A stretch of DNA of 64,000 bases from Cellulomonas fimi. GTDB taxonomy: Bacteria > Actinomycetota > Actinomycetes > Actinomycetales > Cellulomonadaceae. The first letter of the stretch is position 1. The number at the start of each line of letters is the position of its first letter. The notes beneath the pieces were generated by a model, which was given only the letters and a program-made list of their open reading frames with translations, did not search any database and was not told the origin of the DNA. The translations under genes and the position numbers were made by a program. Of this stretch, positions 21,798 to 31,073 are shown piece by piece. Where the stretch lies: positions 62,001 to 126,000 of the forward strand of contig NZ_JABCJJ010000007.1 in assembly GCF_012952065.1 (NCBI RefSeq), read 5' to 3'.

Positions 21798-22571
21798 TCA
21801 GAAGGCGCGCCGGATCATCGCGCGCTTGACCTCCTGGATCGCCTTGGTGACCTCGATGCCGCGGGGGCACGCCTCGGTGCAGTTGAAGGTCGTCCGGCAG
21901 CGCCAGACCCCCTCCTTGTCGTTGAGGATCTCGAGGCGCTGGGTCGCCCCCTCGTCGCGGCTGTCGAAGATGAAGCGGTGCGCGTTGACGATCGCTGCCG
22001 GGCCGAAGTACTGCCCGTCGGTCCAGAACACGGGGCACGAGGAGGTGCACGCCGCGCAGAGGATGCACTTGGTCGTGTCGTCGAACCGCTCGCGCTGCTC
22101 GGCCGACTGCAGGCGCTCCTTCGTCGGCTCGTTCCCGGTCGTGATGAGGAACGGCATGATCTCGCGGTAGGAGGCGAAGAACGGCTCCATGTCGACCACG
22201 AGGTCCTTGATCACGGGCAGGCCCTTGATCGGCTCGACCGTGATCGGCTTGTCGGGGTTGAGGTCCTTGAGCAGCGTCTTGCACGCGAGCCGGTTGCGGC
22301 CGTTGATCCGCATCGCGTCCGAGCCGCACACGCCGTGCGCGCACGAGCGGCGGAACGTGACGGACCCGTCGAGCTCCCACTTGATCTTGTGGAGGGCGTC
22401 GAGGAGCCGGTCGGTGCCGTGCGCCGTGACGGTGTACTCCTGCCAGTACGCCTCCTCGCCGTGCGTCTCGGGCGTGAAGCGGCGGACCCGCAGGGTGACG
22501 TCGAAGCTCGGGACGACGCCGAGGGCCGAGCCCTCCTGCGCGCCGGTGGCCTGGTCGAGGGTGGCGGTCAT
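21798..22571 (-). CDS. sdhB: Succinate dehydrogenase iron-sulfur subunit
   Basis: A 257-residue electron-transfer subunit of complex II. The [2Fe-2S] ligands are in SCAHGVCGSDAMRINGRNRLAC, the [4Fe-4S] ligands in CILCAACTSSCP, and the [3Fe-4S] ligands in the last cluster around CRTTFNCTEACPRGI. It passes electrons from SdhA FAD to quinone at SdhC/D. It is the last gene of sdhCDAB, with its ATG overlapping the sdhA stop by one base. Confidence 0.96.
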   Translation of the reverse strand: MTATLDQATGAQEGSALGVVPSFDVTLRVRRFTPETHGEEAYWQEYTVTAHGTDRLLDALHKIKWELDGSVTFRRSCAHGVCGSDAMRINGRNRLACKTLLKDLNPDKPITVEPIKGLPVIKDLVVDMEPFFASYREIMPFLITTGNEPTKERLQSAEQRERFDDTTKCILCAACTSSCPVFWTDGQYFGPAAIVNAHRFIFDSRDEGATQRLEILNDKEGVWRCRTTFNCTEACPRGIEVTKAIQEVKRAMIRRAF

Positions 22572-24529
22572 CAGTACTTGCGCTCCATCGGCTCGTAGCG
22601 GGTCATGACGACGGGCTTGTAGTCCAGGACGATGTCGAACACGCCGGGGGCGGTCGCACCGGGCCCACCGGCCACCGCCGTCGTCGCGGTGGGCACCTCG
22701 GGCGCCGGCTCGGGGTGCGTGAGCCCGTCGGGCTCGACCGACGACGTCGCCACGGCCTTGAGGGCGGCTGCGGCGGCGGCCGCCTTGGACTGCCGTGGCT
22801 TGCGGGCGGGCTTGGGCGGCCCGGTCACCCCCGGCCGACGGCGGTACGCCATCGTGTGCTTCATCCAGGCGGCGTCGTTCCGGTCGGGGAAGTCCTCGCG
22901 GAAGTGGCCCCCGCGCGACTCCTCGCGGTTGAGGGCGCCGACGACGACGACCTCCGCGATGTCGAGCAGGAACCCGAGCTCGAGCGCCTCGAGGAGGTCG
23001 AGGTTGTACGAGCGGCCCTTGTCCTGGACGCTGACGTCCCGGTACCGCTCCTGCAGGGCGCGCACGTCCGCGAGCGCCTGACGGAGCGAGTCACCGGTGC
23101 GGAACACCTGCGCGTTGGCGTCCATGGTGTTCTGCAGGTCGCGGCGGATGTCCGAGACGCGTTCGCCTGTCGGGCTGGTGCGCATCCGCTCGAGCTCGGT
23201 CACGACACCGACCTCGGGCTCCGACGGCATCTCGACCCAGTCGGCGCCGACCGCGTACTCGGCCGCGGCGATCCCCGCGCGCTTGCCGAACACGTTGATG
23301 TCGAGCAGCGAGTTCGTCCCGAGCCGGTTCGAGCCGTGGACGCTGACGCACGCGACCTCGCCCGCGGCGTAGAGGCCCTGCACGATGTCGGTGTTGTTGC
23401 GGAGCACCTGCGCGGTGATGTTCGTCGGGATGCCGCCCATCGCGTAGTGCGCGGTCGGGTAGACCGGGACCGGCTCCGTGTACGGCTCGATCCCCAGGTA
23501 CGTGCGGGCGAACTCGGTGATGTCCGGGAGCTTCGCGTCGATGTGCGCCGGCTCGAGGTGCGTCAGGTCGAGGAGCACGTAGTCCTTGTTGGGTCCCGCG
23601 CCACGACCCTCGCGGACCTCGTTGGCCATGGAGCGCGCGACGATGTCGCGCGGCGCGAGGTCCTTGATGGTGGGGGCGTAGCGCTCCATGAAGCGCTCAC
23701 CCTCGCTGTTGCGCAGGATGCCGCCCTCGCCCCGCGCGGCCTCCGACAGGAGGATGCCCAGGCCTGCGAGCCCCGTCGGGTGGAACTGGAAGAACTCCAT
23801 GTCCTCGAGCGGGATGCCGCGGCGGTAGGCCAGGGCCATGCCGTCGCCGGTCAGGGTGTGCGCGTTCGAGGTGGTCTTGAAGATCTTGCCCGCGCCACCG
23901 GTCGCGAAGACGACCGACTTCGCGCGGAAGAGGTGGATCTCCCCGGTCGCGAGCTCGTAGGCGACGACGCCCGAGACGCGGACCTCCTCGCCCGCCTCGA
24001 CCGAGCCGGACGTGAGGTCGTGCGAGAGGAGCACGTCGAGCACGTAGAACTCGTTGTAGAACTCCACGTCCTGCTTCACGCACTGCTGGTAGAGGGTCTG
24101 CAGGATCATGTGGCCGGTGCGGTCCGCGGCGTAGCACGAGCGGCGCACGGCGGCCTCGCCGTGGTTGCGCGTGTGGCCGCCGAAGCGCCGCTGGTCGATC
24201 TTGCCCTCGGGGGTGCGGTTGAACGGCAGCCCCATCTTCTCGAGGTCGAGAACGGCGTCGATCGCCTCCTTGGCCATGACCTCCGCGGCGTCCTGGTCGA
24301 CCAGGTAGTCACCGCCCTTGACGGTGTCGAAGGTGTGCCACTCCCAGTTGTCCTCCTCGACGTTCGCGAGGGCGGCGCACATGCCGCCCTGCGCCGCACC
24401 GGTGTGCGAACGCGTCGGGTAGAGCTTGGAGATCACCGCGGTGCGCGTGCGCCTGGAGGACTCGAGCGCCGCGCGCATCCCGGCGCCGCCGGCCCCGACG
24501 ATGACGACGTCGTACTGGTGGGTCTGCAT
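22571..24529 (-). CDS. sdhA: Succinate dehydrogenase flavoprotein subunit with unusual linker
   Basis: A 652-residue FAD subunit that oxidises succinate to fumarate. It has the FAD fold [18 protein letters not shown], the flavinylated His in [11 protein letters not shown], the active-site region [22 protein letters not shown] and [19 protein letters not shown]. Between KHTMAY and the conserved C-terminal strand [10 protein letters not shown] there is a 69-residue insertion (about 563-631), rich in Ala, Pro, Lys and Thr with an A7 run. Normal SdhA proteins have about 10-20 residues there. The start ATG at 24529 is well supported by [14 protein letters not shown]. Confidence 0.95.
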   Translation of the reverse strand: MQTHQYDVVIVGAGGAGMRAALESSRRTRTAVISKLYPTRSHTGAAQGGMCAALANVEEDNWEWHTFDTVKGGDYLVDQDAAEVMAKEAIDAVLDLEKMGLPFNRTPEGKIDQRRFGGHTRNHGEAAVRRSCYAADRTGHMILQTLYQQCVKQDVEFYNEFYVLDVLLSHDLTSGSVEAGEEVRVSGVVAYELATGEIHLFRAKSVVFATGGAGKIFKTTSNAHTLTGDGMALAYRRGIPLEDMEFFQFHPTGLAGLGILLSEAARGEGGILRNSEGERFMERYAPTIKDLAPRDIVARSMANEVREGRGAGPNKDYVLLDLTHLEPAHIDAKLPDITEFARTYLGIEPYTEPVPVYPTAHYAMGGIPTNITAQVLRNNTDIVQGLYAAGEVACVSVHGSNRLGTNSLLDINVFGKRAGIAAAEYAVGADWVEMPSEPEVGVVTELERMRTSPTGERVSDIRRDLQNTMDANAQVFRTGDSLRQALADVRALQERYRDVSVQDKGRSYNLDLLEALELGFLLDIAEVVVVGALNREESRGGHFREDFPDRNDAAWMKHTMAYRRRPGVTGPPKPARKPRQSKAAAAAAALKAVATSSVEPDGLTHPEPAPEVPTATTAVAGGPGATAPGVFDIVLDYKPVVMTRYEPMERKY

Positions 24530-24594
24530 CTGGGGTCGTTGTCTCCTGTGGCGGGTGGGATCGGCCGGTGGTCGGCCCGTGAGAAGAGCGGGGG

Positions 24595-25065
24595 TCAGGC
24601 CGTGCAGAACGAGGGCAGCAGGTTCGCCGGGCTGTTCGGCGGGCACGGGTCGAACGTGAAGATCACGAGGGTCCCGAGGACCACCACGACGACGAACGCC
24701 GTGTAGAGCGCCAGCTTGAGCACCAGGCGGGTGCCGTCGCGCTCGGCGTAGTCGTTGATGATCGTCCGGACGCCGTTGGTGCCGTGGATCATCGCGAGCC
24801 ACAGCATGAGCAGGTCCCAGATCTGCCAGAACGGCGACGCCCACTTGCCGGCGACGAAGCCGAAGTCGACCGCCTTGATGCCCTCGCCGGCGACGAGGTT
24901 GACGAAGAGGTGCCCGAAGATCAGGAGGACCAGCACGACGCCCGACGCGCGCATGAAGACCCAGCTGTACAGCTCGAAGTTGCCGCGCGTGGTCCGCTTG
25001 CGCTGGTACGACGCGCCGGGCTCCTCGATGGGCGAGCGCGCCTCGGCCCGTGCCTGCGTGCTCAT
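24595..25065 (-). CDS. sdhD: Succinate dehydrogenase membrane anchor subunit
   Basis: A 156-residue protein with three transmembrane helices after a 40-residue polar N-terminus. The first helix begins [27 protein letters not shown]; the segment [18 protein letters not shown] carries the conserved His of the haem/quinone site. With SdhC it anchors complex II and binds quinone. It starts 2 bp after sdhC and is followed by a 65-nt gap to sdhA. Confidence 0.92.
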   Translation of the reverse strand: MSTQARAEARSPIEEPGASYQRKRTTRGNFELYSWVFMRASGVVLVLLIFGHLFVNLVAGEGIKAVDFGFVAGKWASPFWQIWDLLMLWLAMIHGTNGVRTIINDYAERDGTRLVLKLALYTAFVVVVVLGTLVIFTFDPCPPNSPANLLPSFCTA

Positions 25066-25067
25066 GC

Positions 25068-25445
25068 TCAGCCCCCGAAGACGTTCATCAGGTGACGCGG
25101 CAGGAAGCCCGCCATCGTCACGACGAAGAGACCCATGACCACCCAGAGCATGACGCGGTGGTACTTCGTGCCCCGGGACCAGAAGTCGACCAGCACCAGG
25201 CGGATGCCGTTGAACGCGTGGAACACGACGGCGGCGACGAGGCCGGCTTCGCCGAGCCCCATGATCGGGTTCTTGTAGGTGCCGATGACGGCGTTGTACG
25301 CCTCGGGCGAGACCCGCACCAGCGACGTGTCGAGCACGTGGACCAGCAGGAAGAAGAAGATCGCGACACCGGTGACGCGGTGCGCGACCCACGACCACAT
25401 GCCTTCACGGCCGCGGTACAGGGTGCCGGCGGGAGCGCTGGGCAC
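25068..25445 (-). CDS. sdhC: Succinate dehydrogenase cytochrome b556 subunit
   Basis: A 125-residue membrane subunit with three helices. [29 protein letters not shown] opens the first helix with the conserved HRxTG element, and [16 protein letters not shown] holds the likely haem-ligand His. The GTG at 25445 is supported by AGGAGG with a 5-nt spacer. First gene of sdhCDAB. A TACAGT box (25497-25502, minus strand) could be its -10, giving a leader of about 45 nt. Confidence 0.92.
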   Translation of the reverse strand: MPSAPAGTLYRGREGMWSWVAHRVTGVAIFFFLLVHVLDTSLVRVSPEAYNAVIGTYKNPIMGLGEAGLVAAVVFHAFNGIRLVLVDFWSRGTKYHRVMLWVVMGLFVVTMAGFLPRHLMNVFGG

Positions 25446-25641
25446 GGGGGCCTCCTGGGATGCGAGGTGGGGACGACGGCGTCCGGTTGCTGACCCACTG
25501 TAGTGACCCGGACGACGTCGTCGGTCCCCGGCGTCCGCGCGGGCGGCCGGATGCTGACAGTTTGTGACCAAGTCTACACGGCTCACGACGGCGGGCCGGG
25601 AGCGTCACCGGTGCGCCGGCGCGGGTCACTACCCTGACGCC
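25446..25641. promoter_or_regulatory. Divergent control region sdhC / manC
   Basis: This region holds the sdhC leader and SD, a possible sdhC -10 (TACAGT, 25502-25497 on the minus strand) and the manC -10 (TACCCT, 25630-25635). TGTGA-N6-CTACA at 25563-25578 is a half-conserved CRP/GlxR-like site: its left arm is perfect and its right arm has two mismatches. Confidence 0.4.
25630..25635 (+). promoter_or_regulatory. -10 box, leaderless manC
   Basis: TACCCT then 6 nt then ATG 25642. Confidence 0.6.
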
Positions 25642-26787
25642 ATGACGCTCGCCTCGCACAGTGCCGGTGCCGTGCCCGGGTTCCACGCCGTCGTCCCCGC
25701 GGGAGGGGCGGGCACCCGGCTCTGGCCGCTGTCGCGCTCGGGCGTGCCGAAGTTCCTGCACGACCTGACCGGGTCCGGCCGGACCCTGCTCCAGGCGACG
25801 GTCGACCGCCTCGCGCCGCTCACCGGGCCGGGTGCCGTCCTGGTCGTCACGGGGCAGCGGCACGTCGAGGCGGTCCGGGCGCAGCTGCCCGAGGTGGGAC
25901 CCGACGCCGTGCTGGCGGAGCCGTCGCCGCGGGACTCGATGGCGGCGATCGGCCTCGCCGCGGCGGTGCTGCTCGAGCGGCACGGCGCCGACGTCGTGCT
26001 CGGCTCGTTCGCGGCCGACCAGGTGATCCACGGCGCGACGGCGTTCCAGCGTGCGGTTCGCGAGGGCGTCGAGGCGGCGCGCGCCGGGTACGTCGCGACC
26101 GTCGGGATCGCCGCCTCCGGCCCGTCGACCGCGTTCGGCTACGTCCGCTCGGGCGAGCTGCTCGACCTGCCCGTCGCCCCGAGCGCGCGGCACGCGCTCG
26201 GGTTCACGGAGAAGCCCGACGCCGCGACGGCCGCCGCCTACCTCGCGACGGGGGAGTACCGGTGGAACGCCGGCATGTTCATCGTGCGGGCTCAGGTGCT
26301 GCTCGACCACCTCGCCCAGCAGCGCCCGGCGCTGCACGAGGGCCTCCGGGCGCTCGGGGCGGCATGGGACACCGGCGACCGCGACCGGCTCCTCGCCGAC
26401 GTCTGGCCCGGCCTCGAGAAGGTCGCGATCGACCACGCGATCGCCGAGCCGGTCGCCGCGGCCGGCGGGGTCGCCGTCGTCCCCGGGGACTTCGGCTGGG
26501 ACGACATCGGCGACTTCGCGTCGCTCGGCAACCTGCTGACCCCGCTCGAGCACGGGACGGACGACGGCGCGCGCGTCCTGGGCGACGACGCGTCGGTCGT
26601 GCGGGTGGACTCGGTGGGCTCGCTCGTGGTGCCCGGGTCGGGACGCCTCGTCACGGTCCTGGGTCTCGACGACGTGGTCGTCGTGGACACCCCCGACGCC
26701 CTGCTCGTCACGACGCGGGCGCGTGCCCAGCAGGTCAAGGACGTCGTCGAGGCCGTGCGGGCCCGGGGGCGCGACGACCTGCTGTGA
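25642..26787 (+). CDS. manC: Mannose-1-phosphate guanylyltransferase
   Basis: A 381-residue nucleotidyltransferase making GDP-mannose for cell-envelope glycans. The N-terminal PAGGAGTRLWPLSRSGVPKF is the GMP/pyrophosphorylase signature; FTEKPDAATAAAYL, EYRWNAGMF and FGWDDIGDFASLGNLL are family motifs. It is divergent from sdhC. The ATG at 25642 replaces an in-frame upstream codon because it begins the conserved region and sits 6 nt after TACCCT. It works with a phosphomannomutase, possibly that at 41825-43657. Confidence 0.9.
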   Translation: MTLASHSAGAVPGFHAVVPAGGAGTRLWPLSRSGVPKFLHDLTGSGRTLLQATVDRLAPLTGPGAVLVVTGQRHVEAVRAQLPEVGPDAVLAEPSPRDSMAAIGLAAAVLLERHGADVVLGSFAADQVIHGATAFQRAVREGVEAARAGYVATVGIAASGPSTAFGYVRSGELLDLPVAPSARHALGFTEKPDAATAAAYLATGEYRWNAGMFIVRAQVLLDHLAQQRPALHEGLRALGAAWDTGDRDRLLADVWPGLEKVAIDHAIAEPVAAAGGVAVVPGDFGWDDIGDFASLGNLLTPLEHGTDDGARVLGDDASVVRVDSVGSLVVPGSGRLVTVLGLDDVVVVDTPDALLVTTRARAQQVKDVVEAVRARGRDDLL

Positions 26788-26798
26788 GGCCACGGGGC

Positions 26799-26804
26799 TA
26801 GGCT
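26799..26804 (+). promoter_or_regulatory. -10 box, leaderless amidohydrolase gene
   Basis: TAGGCT then 7 nt then GTG 26812. Confidence 0.55.
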
Positions 26805-26811
26805 CGACGAC

Positions 26812-28044
26812 GTGCCTGTCGATGTCGCCCTCGTGACCAAGCTCGCCGACTCCTTCCGTGCGGAGCTCGTCGAGATCCGCCGCGACCTGCACGCCCACCC
26901 CGAGCTCGGCCGGACGGAGCAGCGCACCACGCGGGTCGTCGCCGACCGGCTGCGCGCCGCAGGGCTCAGCCCGCGGCTCCTGCCCGGCACCGGGCTCCTG
27001 TGCGACATCGGACCCACGCCGACGGAGTCGGGCCGGCGGCGCCTCGCGCTGCGCGCCGACCTCGACGCGCTCCCGGTCCAGGACACGTGCGAGCTGCCGT
27101 GGAGCTCGACGGTCCACGGCGTCGCGCACGCGTGCGGCCACGACGTCCACACCACCGTCGTGCTGGGCGCGGGGCTCGTGCTCGCCGAGCTCGCGAACCG
27201 CGGCGAGCTGACGACCGGCGTCCGGCTGATCTTCCAGGCGGCCGAGGAGCTGCAGCCCGGGGGGTCGCTCGACGCGATCGCGGCGGGCGCGCTCGACGGC
27301 GTCGAGCAGATCTTCGCGCTGCACTGCGACCCCAAGGTCGACGTCGGCCACGTCGGCACGCGGATCGGCCCGATCACCTCGGCGTCGGACGAGGTCACCG
27401 TCACCGTGTCGAGCAAGGGCGGCCACACGTCGCGGCCCCACCTGACCGGCGACGTCGTGTTCGCGCTGGGCCAGGTCATCACGCAGGTGCCGGCCGTGCT
27501 CGGGCGGCGCCTCGACCCCCGCGCGGGCGTGAACCTGACCTGGGGAGCGGTGCAGGCGGGGTCGGCGCACAACGCGATCCCGTCGTCCGGCACGGTGCGC
27601 GGCACGCTGCGGTGCCTCGAGGTCCGCGCCTGGGAGCGCGCCTCGAGCGTGTTCCACGCGGCGGTCGAGCAGGTCGTCGCGCCGTACGACGTCGAGGTCG
27701 AGGTCCGGCACGCACGGGGAGTACCGCCGGTGGAGAACGCGGGGCGCTCGACCACCGCGCTCGAGTCAGCGGCCCGCGACATGCTCGGCGAGGGGGCGGT
27801 GGTCCTCACCGAGCAGTCGCTCGGCGGGGAGGACTTCGCGTGGTACCTGACCAAGGTGCCCGGCGCGATGGCCCGGCTCGGCACGCGCAAGCCGGGGGGT
27901 CGCACGTTCGACATCCACCAGGGCGACTTCCGGGTCGACGAGCGGGCGATCGACGTCGGCGTCCGCATCCTCGCGCGAACGGTCCTGACCGGGACCGAGG
28001 TGCCGCCTCCTCCGCTCGGCGTAGCGAACATTCCGAATCCATAA
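26812..28044 (+). CDS. M20 family amidohydrolase (AmiA/hippurate hydrolase-like)
   Basis: A 410-residue metallo-amidohydrolase. Motifs are RRDLHAHPELG, LRADLDALPVQD, HACGHDVHTTVVLGAG (metal and catalytic residues), FQAAEELQPGGSLDAI and SLGGEDFAWYL. The group includes N-acyl-amino-acid, hippurate and IAA-conjugate hydrolases; the exact amide substrate is unknown. M. tuberculosis amiA1/amiB1 (Rv3305c-Rv3306c) lie in the equivalent nucleoside/sdh region. Start GTG 26812 has a leaderless-type TAGGCT box. Confidence 0.88.
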   Translation: MPVDVALVTKLADSFRAELVEIRRDLHAHPELGRTEQRTTRVVADRLRAAGLSPRLLPGTGLLCDIGPTPTESGRRRLALRADLDALPVQDTCELPWSSTVHGVAHACGHDVHTTVVLGAGLVLAELANRGELTTGVRLIFQAAEELQPGGSLDAIAAGALDGVEQIFALHCDPKVDVGHVGTRIGPITSASDEVTVTVSSKGGHTSRPHLTGDVVFALGQVITQVPAVLGRRLDPRAGVNLTWGAVQAGSAHNAIPSSGTVRGTLRCLEVRAWERASSVFHAAVEQVVAPYDVEVEVRHARGVPPVENAGRSTTALESAARDMLGEGAVVLTEQSLGGEDFAWYLTKVPGAMARLGTRKPGGRTFDIHQGDFRVDERAIDVGVRILARTVLTGTEVPPPPLGVANIPNP

Positions 28045-28055
28045 CGAAGACGCGA

Positions 28056-28073
28056 CGTTACCGATCAGTAACG
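28056..28073. promoter_or_regulatory. 18-bp dyad CGTTAC-N6-GTAACG, candidate operator
   Basis: A perfect 6-6-6 inverted repeat centred about 35 bp before the TAGGGT -10 box (28096-28101) of the nucleoside-transport operon, so it would overlap or flank the -35. No regulator gene lies nearby. Confidence 0.5.
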
Positions 28074-28095
28074 CGGGGGTGCCCCGGGTGGCTAC

Positions 28096-28101
28096 TAGGG
28101 T
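28096..28101 (+). promoter_or_regulatory. -10 box of the BMP/nucleoside operon
   Basis: TAGGGT (inside TACTAGGGT). The predicted leader is about 105 nt and can form a hairpin at 28115-28135. The start codon is SD-led, in contrast to neighbouring leaderless genes. Confidence 0.5.
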
Positions 28102-28211
28102 GCGGGACTAATCAGCCGGCCAGCTCTGGACCGGCGTCACGCGACGACGCGCGGCTCCTTCCGGGGACGACCTGGACCGGCTCGGCGTCAGTAGAGCAAC
28201 AGGAGTTCCAC

Positions 28212-29330
28212 GTGAAGAGAATGACGCGGGTCGCAGGTCTGGCGGCAGCGGCCGCCCTGGTTCTGGCAGCGTGCGGGAGCGCGCCCGAGGAGAACGACGG
28301 TGGCACGGCCACCGCAGGGGGCGGCGGCGAGGGCGGCACCGACTACACCGCGTGCATGGTCTCGGACGAGGGCGGCTTCGACGACGCCTCGTTCAACCAG
28401 TCGGGCTTCGAGGGCCTCACGCAGGCCGAGTCGGAGCTGGGCATCCAGGTGCGGACGGCCGAGTCGACCGACCCGGGCCAGTACACGGCCAACGTCGACT
28501 CGATGGTCCAGGAGGGCTGCGACCTCATCATCGGCGTCGGCTTCGCGCTCGAGGACGCCATCCAGGCGGCCGCCGAGGCGAACACCGACCTGAGCTTCGC
28601 GCTCGTCGACAGCGCCTTCTCGGCCCCGGACTTCTCGCCGGTCACGCTCGACAACGCCAAGCCGCTGCTCTTCAACACGCAGGAGGCCGCGTACCTCGCC
28701 GGCTACCTGGCGGCGGGCCAGAGCCAGAGCAAGACGCTCGCCACCTACGGCGGCATGCCGTTCCCGTCGGTCACGATCTTCATGGACGGCTTCGCCGACG
28801 GCGCGGCGCGCTACGCGGAGGACACCGGTACGGCCGTCACCGTGCTCGGCTGGGACAAGGCCGCGCAGAACGGCTCGATGACGGGGAACTTCTCCGACAC
28901 CGAGGCCGGCCGCACCACGACCGAGCAGTTCATCGCGTCGGGTGCGGACGTCATCCTCCCCGTGGCAGGCCCGGTCGGCGCCGGTTCGCTCAACGCGGCG
29001 AGCCAGAACGAGGGCGTCTCGGTCATCTGGGTCGACTCGGACGGCTACCTGCAGCCTTCGAACGAGCAGTACAAGTCGCTGATCCTGACCTCGGTCATGA
29101 AGCAGATCGGGACGGCCGTCTTCGACACCATCGCCGCGGCGGTGGACGGTGACTTCAGCGCCGACCCCTACGTCGGCACCCTCGAGAACGGCGGCGTGGA
29201 CCTCGCGCCCCTGCACGACTTCGAGGGCAAGGTCGACGCCGAGCTCGTCGCGACGGTCGACCAGCTGCGCGAGCAGATCATCTCGGGCGAGCTCGTCGTG
29301 GAGTCCCCCTCCGCGACGCCGGTCGAGTGA
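28212..29330 (+). CDS. BMP family nucleoside-binding lipoprotein
   Basis: A 372-residue substrate-binding lipoprotein. The signal peptide ends in a lipobox LAAC with the lipidated Cys21. After a Gly/Thr-rich linker, the Bmp domain begins with ACMVSDEGGFDDASFNQSGFEGL. It continues with TNVDSMVQ-like and YGGMPFPSVTIFMDGFADG segments typical of PnrA/BmpA nucleoside-binding proteins. It captures nucleosides for the ATPase and two permeases that follow. GTG 28212 has AGGAG at 28201-28205. A strong hairpin follows the stop. Confidence 0.93.
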   Translation: MKRMTRVAGLAAAAALVLAACGSAPEENDGGTATAGGGGEGGTDYTACMVSDEGGFDDASFNQSGFEGLTQAESELGIQVRTAESTDPGQYTANVDSMVQEGCDLIIGVGFALEDAIQAAAEANTDLSFALVDSAFSAPDFSPVTLDNAKPLLFNTQEAAYLAGYLAAGQSQSKTLATYGGMPFPSVTIFMDGFADGAARYAEDTGTAVTVLGWDKAAQNGSMTGNFSDTEAGRTTTEQFIASGADVILPVAGPVGAGSLNAASQNEGVSVIWVDSDGYLQPSNEQYKSLILTSVMKQIGTAVFDTIAAAVDGDFSADPYVGTLENGGVDLAPLHDFEGKVDAELVATVDQLREQIISGELVVESPSATPVE

Positions 29331-29357
29331 GCGGTTCCCACCCCGTCGAATGACCGA

Positions 29358-29394
29358 CCGGTGGCCCGGGGCGTGACGCGTCTCGGGCCACCGG
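29358..29394 (+). terminator. Intra-operon hairpin between BMP lipoprotein and ABC genes
   Basis: An 11-bp perfect stem, CCGGTGGCCCG (29358-29368) with CGGGCCACCGG (29384-29394), and a 15-nt loop. It could act as a partial terminator or 3' stabiliser giving more binding protein than transporter. Confidence 0.65.
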
Positions 29395-29474
29395 CCTGTC
29401 CGGTGCGCGCCCGTCCCCGCCCGCCGCGAAGTCACTAAGGTCGGGCGGAGCTATCGAAGTGGAGGCGACGAGTC

Positions 29475-31073
29475 GTGAAGCTTGAGCTGCGGGGCATCAC
29501 CAAGAGGTTCGGTCCGCTGGTCGCGAACGACGACATCCACCTGACGTTCGAGTCGGGTGAGATCCACGCGCTGCTCGGCGAGAACGGTGCGGGCAAGTCC
29601 ACGATGATGAACGTCCTGTACGGGCTGTACGAGCCCGACGGCGGCGAGATCCTCGTCGACGACGCGCCCGTCGTGTTCGCCGGCCCGGCGGACGCGATGA
29701 ACGCCGGGATCGGCATGGTGCACCAGCACTTCATGCTCGTCCCCGTCTTCACCGTCGCCGAGAACGTCGTCCTGGGTCATGAGCCGACCGCAGCAGGCCT
29801 GGGCGGCCTCATCGACCTCACCGAGGCCCGCCGCCGGGTGCGGGAGATCTCGGACCGCTTCGGGTTCGACGTCGACCCCGACGCCCTGGTCGAGGACCTC
29901 CCCGTCGGCGTCCAGCAGCGGGTCGAGATCATCAAGGCGCTCAGCCGGGACGCGAAGGTCCTCATCCTCGACGAGCCGACGGCAGTGCTCACCCCGCAGG
30001 AGACGGACGAGCTCATCGCGATCATGCGGCAGCTGCGCGAGGCCGGCACGTCGATCGTCTTCATCACGCACAAGCTCCGCGAGGTCCGGGCCGTCGCCGA
30101 CCGGATCAGCGTGATCCGGCGCGGCAAGGTGGTGGGCACCGCGACGCCCGACGAGTCGGAGCAGCAGCTCGCGTCCCTCATGGTCGGGCGGTCGGTCAAC
30201 CTCGGCGTCGAGAAGGCCCCGCCCGAGCGCGGCGACGTCACCTTCCGCGTCAGCGACCTCACCGTGATCGACCCCGTGGGGACGCGCGTCATCGACGACC
30301 TGTCGTTCGAGGTGCGCCGCGGCGAGATCTTCGCCATCGCCGGTGTCCAGGGCAACGGGCAGTCGGAGCTCGCCGAGGTGATCGTCGGGCTCCTGCGCGC
30401 GACCTCGGGATCGATCACGCTGGACGGGAAGGAGCTCCTGGGCCGCAGCGTCGCGGACGTGCTCGACGCCGGGGTCGGGTACGTCCCCGAGGACCGCAGC
30501 ACGGACGGCCTGATCGCGTCGTTCTCCATCGCGGAGAACCTCGTCCTCGACCTGCACGACGACGCGCCGTTCGCCCGCGCGGGCTCGCTCAGCCCCGCGC
30601 GCGTGGCCGAGAACGCGCGTCGGCGGACCGAGGAGTTCGACGTCCGCCTGACCTCGATCCAGGACCCGGTGAGCACGCTGTCGGGCGGGAACCAGCAGAA
30701 GGTCGTGCTGGCGCGGGAGATGTCCCGTCCCCTGCGCCTGCTCGTCGCGTCGCAGCCCACGCGGGGGCTCGACGTCGGGTCGATCGAGTTCGTGCACAAG
30801 CGGATCGTCACCGAGCGCGACGGCGGCACGCCGGTCGTGATCGTCTCGACCGAGCTCGACGAGGTGCACGCGCTCGCGGACCGGATCGCCGTGATGTACC
30901 GCGGCCGGATCGTCGGCGTCGTGCCCGGCGACACGCATCGCGACGTCCTCGGCCTCATGATGGCGGGCGTTCCGCTCGAGGACGCGGAGCGCTCGGCGAA
31001 CGAGCACCACACGACCCTGGGTGAGGCGGACCTGGAGGCCAGGACCGCACGGAGCGAGGAGATGACCACGTGA
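29475..31073 (+). CDS. Nucleoside ABC transporter ATP-binding protein
   Basis: A 532-residue tandem ATPase of the RbsA/YufO group. Domain 1 has Walker A GENGAGKST (35-43), HQHFMLVPVFTVAENVVLG and Walker B ILILDEPTAVLTPQE. Domain 2 has the degenerate Walker A GVQGNGQSE, the signature LSGGNQQKVVLAREM and ASQPTRGLDVGSIE, with Ser-Gln replacing the usual Asp-Glu before Pro. The degenerate second site is normal for this group. GTG 29475 has GGAGG upstream. Its stop overlaps the first permease start. Confidence 0.94.
   Translation: MKLELRGITKRFGPLVANDDIHLTFESGEIHALLGENGAGKSTMMNVLYGLYEPDGGEILVDDAPVVFAGPADAMNAGIGMVHQHFMLVPVFTVAENVVLGHEPTAAGLGGLIDLTEARRRVREISDRFGFDVDPDALVEDLPVGVQQRVEIIKALSRDAKVLILDEPTAVLTPQETDELIAIMRQLREAGTSIVFITHKLREVRAVADRISVIRRGKVVGTATPDESEQQLASLMVGRSVNLGVEKAPPERGDVTFRVSDLTVIDPVGTRVIDDLSFEVRRGEIFAIAGVQGNGQSELAEVIVGLLRATSGSITLDGKELLGRSVADVLDAGVGYVPEDRSTDGLIASFSIAENLVLDLHDDAPFARAGSLSPARVAENARRRTEEFDVRLTSIQDPVSTLSGGNQQKVVLAREMSRPLRLLVASQPTRGLDVGSIEFVHKRIVTERDGGTPVVIVSTELDEVHALADRIAVMYRGRIVGVVPGDTHRDVLGLMMAGVPLEDAERSANEHHTTLGEADLEARTARSEEMTT

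Noticed and set aside
28107-28211. Riboswitch in the BMP operon leader.
   Set aside because: Only one simple GC hairpin (28115-28135) is visible. I see no conserved core of purine, PRPP or ppGpp riboswitches.
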